NCBI GenBank assembly: GCA_036338435.1
Contig: JAYZCG010000044.1
Span: 1 to 59,671 of the forward strand
DNA length: 59,671 nucleotides
Source of the DNA: JAPYTY01 sp036338435
GTDB taxonomy: Bacteria; Acidobacteriota; UBA6911; RPQK01; JADFOI01
Direction of reading: 5' to 3'
Under the pieces are notes generated by a model that did no database searches, was not told where the DNA came from, and saw nothing but the letters and a program-made list of their open reading frames with translations. This document shows, piece by piece, positions 8,716-15,540 of this stretch. Numbering within the stretch: position 1 is the stretch's first letter; every line of letters begins with the position of its first letter. A program made the translations under genes and the position numbers.

Positions 8716-9482
8716 TTTTGTATATTTAAATCTCTATAAATTAAATTTATTCCTTGAATAATCAAATCTTCTTCAACGCAGTCTATGGCCTTGGCATCTC
8801 CAGATACCAAATGTGCCAACCCCCCGGTAGCAACTACCTGGGCTCCCCCTAGCTCTTCTTTCATGCGCGCTAGAATCCCCTCCACCAAACTTACATAGCC
8901 AAAATAGAGCCCCGATTGCATGCTGGTGGCTGTTGAATCTCCAATCACCTGTTCGGACTTCTTTATCTTGATGTGAGGTAGCTTAGATGCATGCCTAAAA
9001 AGTGCATCTGCAGAGATTCCAATTCCTGGAACAATTACCCCACCCAAATACACGCCTTTTTTGGATATAGCATCAAACGTAGTAGCTGTACCAAAATCTA
9101 TAACTATCGTCGGCCCACCTAACATCTTGAAAGCAGCCACAGCCCCAGCAATGCGATCAGCCCCTACATCAGAAGGTGGATGATAACGAATCGGCATAAG
9201 ATCCTGTGTCTCAGGCTTAACAAACACCGGCGTTACTGAAAAGTGTTGCTCTGCAAGATCCCCAAAAACCCTATCTAATGAAGGGACAACAGAACAAATC
9301 GCAATACCCTTTATCTGTTGCAGAGATACCCCTTCGGACCGAAAAAGATCACGACATAAAACGGCGCACTCATCAGTCGATTGATGTTTATGAGTGGCTA
9401 CTCTCCAGGAATACCTGAGCTCTTCGCTCTCGAAAATTCCCAACACCGTACTGGTATTACCAATATCAATGACGAGGATCAT
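8712..9482 (-). CDS. coaX: Type III pantothenate kinase
   Basis: It phosphorylates pantothenate, the first committed step of coenzyme A synthesis. The 256 residues carry the ASKHA-fold signatures of CoaX: DIGNTST at the N-terminus (phosphate 1), GADRIAGAVAA, DFGTATTFD (about 128-136) and GGVIVPGIGIS. The type III enzyme is the usual form in many phyla and is typically insensitive to feedback by CoA. It precedes the unknown gene at 8020-8715 with a TTGA overlap. A TATACT hexamer sits 6 nt before the ATG and no SD is visible, suggesting a leaderless message. Confidence 0.95.
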   Translation of the reverse strand: MILVIDIGNTSTVLGIFESEELRYSWRVATHKHQSTDECAVLCRDLFRSEGVSLQQIKGIAICSVVPSLDRVFGDLAEQHFSVTPVFVKPETQDLMPIRYHPPSDVGADRIAGAVAAFKMLGGPTIVIDFGTATTFDAISKKGVYLGGVIVPGIGISADALFRHASKLPHIKIKKSEQVIGDSTATSMQSGLYFGYVSLVEGILARMKEELGGAQVVATGGLAHLVSGDAKAIDCVEEDLIIQGINLIYRDLNIQN

Positions 9483-9487
9483 AGGAA

Positions 9488-9493
9488 GAGTAT
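9488..9493 (-). promoter_or_regulatory. Candidate -10 element for a leaderless coaX transcript
   Basis: On the minus strand TATACT ends 5 nt before the first base of the coaX ATG (TATACT-CTTCC-TATG context), so transcription would begin at or next to the start codon. No convincing -35 is present at the standard distance, and there is no Shine-Dalgarno. A 6-bp perfect hairpin (TAAGCT at 9498-9503 with AGCTTA at 9509-9514) lies just upstream. Confidence 0.35.
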
Positions 9494-9582
9494 ACCGTAA
9501 GCTACACTAGCTTAAAGAGCTATCCAAGTTGAACCTCTGCTACACCATGATTCTTCGTATCCAGCAAAGGCTTAGCTTAACC

Positions 9583-11136
9583 CTAATGCTTAAAATGCCG
9601 TGTGCCCGTCAGCACCATTGCAAGATCGTGCTCATTTGCAGCAGCGATCACCTCCTCATCACGCTTGGATCCTCCGGGTTGGATAATCGCTCGAACTCCT
9701 GATGTAACCGCCTCATCGATAGCGTCTCGAAAAGGGAAAAATCCATCACTAGCCATTACGCAATTCCCTAAATCAAGCTCGGCTTTTTCCACAGCTAAAC
9801 GCACAGAATCCACCCGGCTCATCTGTCCAGCACCCAGCCCTAAGGTCTGGTTATCCCGGCTCAAAACAATGGCGTTAGATTTCACATGCTTTGCTACAAT
9901 CCAGGCAAAAAGAAGGTCATCTTTTTCTGCTTTTGTTGGAGTTCTATCTGTCACCGTCTCTAACTCTACCAAAGGCGCGTTCACATCCTTTTGTTGAACT
10001 AAAAACCCACCACTGATTTTCTTAAAATCCAATCCTGCTTGGTCCCCCTGCTCTTTCGGAATTTCACAACCCAGTTCCATCACGCGTAAGTTTTTCTTTC
10101 CAGAGAAAATGGCCAAAGCATTGTCATCATAAGCTGGAGCTACGATGCACTCCACAAAAAGCTCACTCATTAACTCAGCAGCTTTTTCATCTACCTTATC
10201 ATTCAAGGCTATCACGGACCCGAATGCCGAAAGCGGGTCACAGGCTAAAGCTTTTTTATAGGCTTCGGCAAGATTATTTCCCAGAGCCATACCACATGGA
10301 TTAGTGTGCTTAATAATCGTACAGGCTGGATCCGTAAATTCCTGACAAAGATTCCAGGCCGATTCAAGATCAAGATAATTATTAAAGGAAAGCTCTTTGC
10401 CTTGATATTGCTTCCCTCCTACCAGACCCGCCTCTGGCGAAAAGAGCGGTTTATACAAGGCAGCCTGCTGGTGAGGATTTTCTCCGTATCTCAAAGCACT
10501 GTCTCTACCTATCCTAATGTCAATTGTAGGAGGTAAATCTTTTTCTTCTGGATTGATATCACTGAAAAAACTTGCAATTGCTGCATCATAAGCAGCAGTG
10601 TGGTGGAATGCTTTGCAGGCCAATTCAAGGCGCCTATCCTCACTCACAGTCCGATCGCTTTCTATTTGAGCCACAACCTCTGCATAGTCCTCCGGGTCGA
10701 CTATTACCGTAGTATACTTATGGTTTTTCGCCGCCGCTCGAATCATGGTGGGCCCACCAATATCTATCTGTTCGATAGCCTCATCGATGGTGACTTCAGG
10801 TTTACGAATCGTCTCACTGAAAGGGTATAAATTAACAACTACTAACGAGATAGGAGGAATTTGATTCTCCTGCAAGACCCTTTGGTGAGTGGGGTTGTCA
10901 TGTTGCGCTAAAATTCCCCCATGTACTCGCGGGTGTAAAGTCTTGACACGTCCGCCTAATATCTCTGGAAACCCGGTGTGTTCCGAAATGGCTACAACCG
11001 GTATACCCGCTTTCTTTAAAGTTGTTGCAGTACCGCCGGTCGAGAGGATCTTTATATCCATTTCAGCTAAACGCCGACCTAGTTCCACTACTCCTTTCTT
11101 GTCGTAAACACTGATCAATGCGGTCTCTATCTTCAT
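9583..11136 (-). CDS. purH: Bifunctional AICAR transformylase / IMP cyclohydrolase
   Basis: It catalyses the last two steps of de novo IMP synthesis: formyl transfer from 10-formyl-THF to AICAR, then ring closure. The 517 residues comprise an N-terminal IMP cyclohydrolase domain (about 1-200, with STGGTATTLKKAG and GRVKTLHPRVHGGIL) and a C-terminal AICAR transformylase domain. The catalytic Lys-His is in IIKHTNPCGMALG, and the protein ends GTRHFKH, typical of PurH. It is followed by a 100-bp gap and coaX. Two palindromes lie upstream of its start (see 11150-11192). No other pur gene is in the window. Confidence 0.97.
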   Translation of the reverse strand: MKIETALISVYDKKGVVELGRRLAEMDIKILSTGGTATTLKKAGIPVVAISEHTGFPEILGGRVKTLHPRVHGGILAQHDNPTHQRVLQENQIPPISLVVVNLYPFSETIRKPEVTIDEAIEQIDIGGPTMIRAAAKNHKYTTVIVDPEDYAEVVAQIESDRTVSEDRRLELACKAFHHTAAYDAAIASFFSDINPEEKDLPPTIDIRIGRDSALRYGENPHQQAALYKPLFSPEAGLVGGKQYQGKELSFNNYLDLESAWNLCQEFTDPACTIIKHTNPCGMALGNNLAEAYKKALACDPLSAFGSVIALNDKVDEKAAELMSELFVECIVAPAYDDNALAIFSGKKNLRVMELGCEIPKEQGDQAGLDFKKISGGFLVQQKDVNAPLVELETVTDRTPTKAEKDDLLFAWIVAKHVKSNAIVLSRDNQTLGLGAGQMSRVDSVRLAVEKAELDLGNCVMASDGFFPFRDAIDEAVTSGVRAIIQPGGSKRDEEVIAAANEHDLAMVLTGTRHFKH

Positions 11137-11149
11137 ACCAAAAACTCCG

Positions 11150-11192
11150 TGTGCGCACAGAGGCCATCATATTGTTGACTTGAATTAAAGTC
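11150..11192 (-). promoter_or_regulatory. Two palindromes upstream of purH; candidate operator sites
   Basis: TGTGCGCACA (11150-11159) is a perfect 10-bp palindrome 13 bp upstream of the purH ATG. GACTT-G-AATT-A-AAGTC (11177-11192) is a near-perfect 16-bp palindrome about 40 bp upstream, where a promoter would lie. Neither matches the PurR box of enterics. The positions suit a repressor of purH, but no regulator can be named. Confidence 0.28.
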
Positions 11193-11327
11193 TAGCGAGT
11201 TCCACTAGCGTCTTATACAGAACCCCGCAGCACAACGATACACACCGCGTCTTCTTACCAGCACGCATAGTGCACAAGGCTTGTCTTTTTGCCCTTCGTT
11301 CTCCGCCTTTAATTTGAAAACTTGCTG

Positions 11328-11333
11328 TATACT
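11328..11333 (+). promoter_or_regulatory. Candidate -10 element for a leaderless selA transcript
   Basis: TATACT is followed by exactly 6 nt (CTAGGC) and then GTG at 11340, the same geometry as in front of coaX. This favours initiation at the GTG and a leaderless mRNA. The -35 region is poor, so the call rests on the -10 and its spacing. Confidence 0.33.
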
Positions 11334-11339
11334 CTAGGC

Positions 11340-12776
11340 GTGTTGTCTGATAACCAGATATTGCAACATCTTCCATCCGTTAACAAAATCTTGCAGTACG
11401 ACTCCGTCCAAGAACTTATCCAAAGCTACTCGCATTCACTTGTTGTTGATGAAATCCAAGTATATCTTGATCAACTGCGCACAGCAGTGCAAAACGGGCA
11501 ACTCTCTGAAGAGGATCTATTGAGAGAAATATCTGATCCTGGTTTAATACTGCGCTCAAGACTAAAAAACCGTATTGCCCCTTCATTAAAATCAGTGGTT
11601 AATGCCAGTGGAGTTATCATTCACACCAACATTGGCCGGGCCCCTTTCTCACCTGAAGCGGCTACTGCTATCCAAGAAATAGCTGTTGGCTATTCCAACC
11701 TCGAATACAACTTGGAGAATGGACAACGTGGACATCGAGATCTCCATTTCCAAAAGACGATTTCGCGCTTACTCAGTTCGGAGGCTGCTACTGTTTGCAA
11801 CAACAACGCAGCTGCAGTCTTACTGATTCTAAATACTTTGGCTCATGGCAAGGAAGTCATCGTGTCTCGTGGGGAACTAGTAGAGATCGGAGGATCATTT
11901 CGCATTCCTGCAATTATGGAACGTAGTGGAGTAACTCTTAAGGAAGTGGGCACTACAAACAAAACACGGATCTCAGACTATCGAGAGGCCATAAGTGAGA
12001 AAACTGCTTTGATCCTTCGCGTTCATCCAAGTAACTACCAAATTGTCGGCTTTACTCACAGTCCACCGATTAGCGATTTAGTAGAATTAGCTCACGACCA
12101 CAACATCCCCCTAGCAGAAGACGCTGGCAGCGGACTTCTTTTCTCCAATATGCACCCTGCCCTGAAAAAGGAACCCTCTATCAAGTCAATATTAACTGAA
12201 GGTGTTGACCTAGTTTGCTTTAGTGGAGACAAACTTCTTGGAGGCCCTCAATCCGGAATTATCGTGGGCAAGAAACCCCTCGTTGATTCTATTCGGAAGA
12301 ATCCTCTGATGAGAGCTTGCCGAGTGGACAAGATAACCTACGCAGCCCTAGAATGGACTCTCACCCAGTACGAAACTAATGCCTATGTTACAACTCTTCC
12401 AGTTCAACATATGCTCTCCATTGCTCCAGAAGAAATTCGTGATCGAGCTCAACGGCTAGCAGAATTACTCAAATCTAGAGGGTTTCAGGTGAACGTCTTC
12501 CCTGGCGTTTCACTTATCGGTGGGGGTTCGGCACCCGAAGTGGAAATCCCTACTTTTCTCGTGGCAGTTACTTCAGGAGAACATTCGGTCAATACAATAG
12601 AGCGTCATCTCCGAGAGTTTTCAAAACCTATCCTAGCTCGCATCGAAGACAATCAACTGATCCTGGATCTTCGCACCGTATTTCCAGATCAAGAAGAAAC
12701 TATCGTTTCCGCCCTTGCCGCCCTTGTGGGGTCTTCAAAACTGGAGAAAACTCAATCGAATGTTGATGAAGGTTGA
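11340..12776 (+). CDS. selA: L-seryl-tRNA(Sec) selenium transferase
   Basis: This PLP enzyme converts Ser-tRNA(Sec) to Sec-tRNA(Sec) with selenophosphate, so the organism should make selenoproteins. The PLP lysine is in FSGDKLLGGPQSG; with a GTG start at 11340 it is K298 of 478, close to K295 in E. coli. Other family blocks are NASGVIIHTNIGRAP, NNNAAAVLLIL and AEDAGSGLL. A TTG at 11322 would add six residues but would place the TATACT element inside the gene. SelB, SelC and SelD are not in the window. Its 3' end overlaps the convergent rnr gene by 77 bp. Confidence 0.94.
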   Translation: MLSDNQILQHLPSVNKILQYDSVQELIQSYSHSLVVDEIQVYLDQLRTAVQNGQLSEEDLLREISDPGLILRSRLKNRIAPSLKSVVNASGVIIHTNIGRAPFSPEAATAIQEIAVGYSNLEYNLENGQRGHRDLHFQKTISRLLSSEAATVCNNNAAAVLLILNTLAHGKEVIVSRGELVEIGGSFRIPAIMERSGVTLKEVGTTNKTRISDYREAISEKTALILRVHPSNYQIVGFTHSPPISDLVELAHDHNIPLAEDAGSGLLFSNMHPALKKEPSIKSILTEGVDLVCFSGDKLLGGPQSGIIVGKKPLVDSIRKNPLMRACRVDKITYAALEWTLTQYETNAYVTTLPVQHMLSIAPEEIRDRAQRLAELLKSRGFQVNVFPGVSLIGGGSAPEVEIPTFLVAVTSGEHSVNTIERHLREFSKPILARIEDNQLILDLRTVFPDQEETIVSALAALVGSSKLEKTQSNVDEG

Positions 12777-14694
12777 TTTTTTCAACCCTTACTTTAAGCT
12801 GATTGCCAATCCGATAGGTTCTCTTCGTATTCTTGCCGGTTATGCAGTGATGTTTTTGATCGACAAAATAAAAATCATCCGACATGCTAGCAACTGGGAT
12901 GAACCCCTCTATGAAGTGCTCTACAAGGCCAACAAGCATTCCACTTCTTCTAATCTCTACGACAAAAGCCTCGTACTCTTCACCCAAACGCGCAGCCACA
13001 AACTGTGCCATCGACCAACGCACAATCGCACGTTCTGCTTCCGTTGCTTCTCGCTCCCTCTTTGATGACTGCAAGGCTACCTCACGGAGGCGAGCGTGAA
13101 CTTTGTCAGCCTCACTTCCAGGAAAAACACCTTCAATTGCCATCTTTAAAATTCGATGAACTACCAAGTCCGGATAGCGCCTAATGGGAGAGGTGAAGTG
13201 AGTATAGCACGAGGTAGCTAACCCAAAATGTCCTTGGTTCAGCTCGGAGTACGCAGCCTGATTAAAGGAACGCAACATCAAATATGACAAAAATTGCTCC
13301 TCAGGTTGATTTGCAATCTGAAAGATCAGTTCTTGAAATGACTTAGGTGGGCAATCCCCTTTTGAATTCGATTGCAATGAATATCCAAACTGCGCAACTG
13401 TTTTCCGAAAACTATCCAACTTTAGTTTATCTGGCTTTCTATGTACTCGATAGATCAAAGGAATTTCCGCTTCTTCCAGGTACTGTGCCACTGTCTCATT
13501 GGCCAGCAACATATATTCCTCGACTATGAGATGAGCTTCGTTACGTTCAGCACGCACTACATCACAGACTTCACCATGGGCATCATACTTAACCTTGACC
13601 TCAGGCAAATCAAGCTGAAGGGCACCTTTTTTAAGTCGTTTTTTGTTGAGAATTAAAGCTAACTCTAGCATCCATTCAAGATGCTCTACCAAGGCTTCAT
13701 ATTGCTTCCTAAGCTGTCTATCTCGGTCAGTAACAATTTTGTGGACCACTGCATAAGTCATTCTTTCATCACTACGAATCACGGAGTTGAAAAACTCCCT
13801 GCTCTTGATATTGCCCTCTTTATCAATATCCATCGAAACACTTAGCGCAAGGCGATCAACATCTGGATTCAGGCTACAAAGATTGTTGGATAGTTTCTCT
13901 GGAAGCATTGGCACAGATCGATCTGGGAAATAAACGGAAGTTCCCCGGTGAAATGCCTCGCGATCAATTGCGCTTTCAATCGGAACATAATGAGACACAT
14001 CAGCCACATGAACCCACAATTTGAAATGTCCATCCCTTTGTTTCTCTAGGCTAATAGCATCATCGAAGTCCTTTGCAGTATCACCGTCGATGGTTACAGT
14101 AGGCAAGGATCGCAGATCGATACGATCACCAATTTCATTTTTATCAGGTTCTACGCTATTTTTGACCTCCCGCAAAACGGATGCTGGAAACTTTGTCGGA
14201 ATTCCATGTTGATGGCATGCAATCTTGTATTGAATTTGTGGATCATCAAGATCACCCAATACTTCGCTAATTTTCCCAAACGGCCGCTGATTTTGTCTCG
14301 GCTGTACAGTGATAAAGACTGAAACAATAGTCCCCGCCTCAACCAGCCTAGCCCCCTCGTCTCTAAGACCGACTGTGTAATAATACCGGTTATCCAAGGG
14401 AACTACATGGACATCATTTTTGTCATGCACAACCTGCCCAATGAGTGATTCACATCCGCGTGAGAGGATTTCGCACACCTCTCCTTCCAAAGCGCCCTGT
14501 CGTTTTTTCCGACGGTGATGGGAGGGCACCAGTCGCACTCTAACCCTATCCCCGTGAACCGCGTCACCCATTTTCCTGGGGGCAATAAAGACATCACTTG
14601 TAAATTCTAGGTCATCAGGAATAACAAACCCGTATCCATTAGGGTGGCAGACGAGACGGCCATCGAGAGTATTTCCTACTTTTCGAATCTTCAT
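12700..14694 (-). CDS. rnr: Ribonuclease R family 3'-5' exoribonuclease
   Basis: It degrades structured RNA processively from the 3' end. The protein has an N-terminal cold-shock/OB region (GRLVCHPNGYGFVIPDD), the RNB catalytic domain from about residue 190 (TIDGDTAKDFDDAISL with its Mg-binding aspartates; HFGLATSCYTHFTSPIRRYPDL) and a C-terminal S1 domain (about 580-650). It is shorter than E. coli RNase R (813 aa) because the N-terminal helix-turn-helix extension and basic tail are largely absent. I prefer ATG at 14694, which has GGTGA just upstream. A GTG at 14700 adds two residues and sits 5 nt after a TATAAA hexamer. It overlaps selA tail-to-tail by 77 bp. Confidence 0.95.
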   Translation of the reverse strand: MKIRKVGNTLDGRLVCHPNGYGFVIPDDLEFTSDVFIAPRKMGDAVHGDRVRVRLVPSHHRRKKRQGALEGEVCEILSRGCESLIGQVVHDKNDVHVVPLDNRYYYTVGLRDEGARLVEAGTIVSVFITVQPRQNQRPFGKISEVLGDLDDPQIQYKIACHQHGIPTKFPASVLREVKNSVEPDKNEIGDRIDLRSLPTVTIDGDTAKDFDDAISLEKQRDGHFKLWVHVADVSHYVPIESAIDREAFHRGTSVYFPDRSVPMLPEKLSNNLCSLNPDVDRLALSVSMDIDKEGNIKSREFFNSVIRSDERMTYAVVHKIVTDRDRQLRKQYEALVEHLEWMLELALILNKKRLKKGALQLDLPEVKVKYDAHGEVCDVVRAERNEAHLIVEEYMLLANETVAQYLEEAEIPLIYRVHRKPDKLKLDSFRKTVAQFGYSLQSNSKGDCPPKSFQELIFQIANQPEEQFLSYLMLRSFNQAAYSELNQGHFGLATSCYTHFTSPIRRYPDLVVHRILKMAIEGVFPGSEADKVHARLREVALQSSKREREATEAERAIVRWSMAQFVAARLGEEYEAFVVEIRRSGMLVGLVEHFIEGFIPVASMSDDFYFVDQKHHCITGKNTKRTYRIGNQLKVRVEKINLHQHSIEFSPVLKTPQGRQGRKR

Positions 14695-14885
14695 ATTCAC
14701 CGACGTTTATACATCAGTCGCACATTACAAGTTTCAAGTGAAGACAACCCCATTTTTACGTATTTGTTATGCGATCAATGTAATCGAGATTTACCAATTA
14801 TTAAAAAGTACTTCAAATTAAAAAATCCATTTTCTATGAACTTAATAACAAGACCTCACACAGTGCACCTGATTCCACATTCAGA

Positions 14886-14897
14886 GTGAATGTTCAC
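14886..14897. promoter_or_regulatory. Inverted repeat GTGAA-TG-TTCAC upstream of the ACIII promoter
   Basis: Perfect 5-bp arms with a 2-bp centre lie 18 bp upstream of the -35 of the ACIII operon promoter, a position that suits an activator. The rest of the roughly 300-bp gap between rnr (14694) and actA (14995) is AT-rich and shows no gene. Confidence 0.3.
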
Positions 14898-14915
14898 CCT
14901 GACTATCTCTGCATC

Positions 14916-14943
14916 TTGACAATCTTATTCCATAGCTTACACT
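14916..14943 (+). promoter_or_regulatory. Sigma-70-type promoter for the alternative complex III operon
   Basis: A perfect -35 (TTGACA, 14916-14921) is followed by a 16-bp spacer and TACACT (14938-14943, 4 of 6 to consensus). The start of transcription would be near 14950, leaving a leader of about 45 nt before the actA ATG at 14995. Confidence 0.55.
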
Positions 14944-14994
14944 TGTCGATGTGTGCCATTAATTTGTTTTAAGTAGTGGGAAAAACCCATTTAG

Positions 14995-15537
14995 ATGCAT
15001 TATCTTTCTCCTCATCTAAAAAGAAAGACGGCTACGCATAGACAGAGTTTGCTTGCCCTTTTAATCATATTCCTCTTTATACCAACAGGATGTTCATGGC
15101 CTTCAATGAACAGCACACCTTATTCACCTGATCAGCCTATTGCTTTCAATCACAAAGTCCATGTGTCTGATTACGACATTCAATGCCTCTATTGTCACAG
15201 CTATGCCGATCGTTCTCCGTTTGCCGGAGTTCCTTCTGTTGAACGGTGTATGGGATGTCACCTAATTGTCGCTGCCCAAACTGAAGGCGTACAAGCACTC
15301 AATGGGTACTGGCAGCGAAAGGAACCTATTCCTTGGACAAAAGTAAACGTTCTGCCCCGATTCGTCCATTTCAATCATGAAGCTCATGTTCGGGCTGAAG
15401 TAGAGTGCGCAGAGTGTCATGGAGACGTGCAAAACATGTCAAAAATCAGCCAGACATCCAGCCTGAAAATGGGGTGGTGTCTAGACTGTCATCGCAAAGA
15501 GGAGGCATCAGTGGATTGTTTGACCTGCCACTACTAA
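14995..15537 (+). CDS. actA: Alternative complex III subunit ActA, pentahaem cytochrome c
   Basis: This periplasmic, membrane-anchored electron-transfer subunit belongs to alternative complex III, the quinol:cytochrome c oxidoreductase that replaces the bc1 complex. Five CxxCH haem sites are visible at C64, C85, C138, C162 and C175, the number known for ActA. Residues 18-33 form a signal/anchor ending in a lipobox-like LFIPTGC, so C33 may be lipidated. FNHKVH and FNHEAH supply likely distal His ligands. It is the first gene of the six-gene operon, behind a good promoter at 14916-14943. Confidence 0.93.
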   Translation: MHYLSPHLKRKTATHRQSLLALLIIFLFIPTGCSWPSMNSTPYSPDQPIAFNHKVHVSDYDIQCLYCHSYADRSPFAGVPSVERCMGCHLIVAAQTEGVQALNGYWQRKEPIPWTKVNVLPRFVHFNHEAHVRAEVECAECHGDVQNMSKISQTSSLKMGWCLDCHRKEEASVDCLTCHY

Positions 15538-15540
15538 GAA

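Noticed and set aside
9498..9514. Terminator hairpin between purH and coaX
   Set aside because: The 6-bp stem is AT-rich and has no U-tract on either strand.
11185..11376. Minus-strand ORF of 63 codons upstream of selA
   Set aside because: It is arginine/cysteine-rich with no family and lies across the selA start and purH promoter region.
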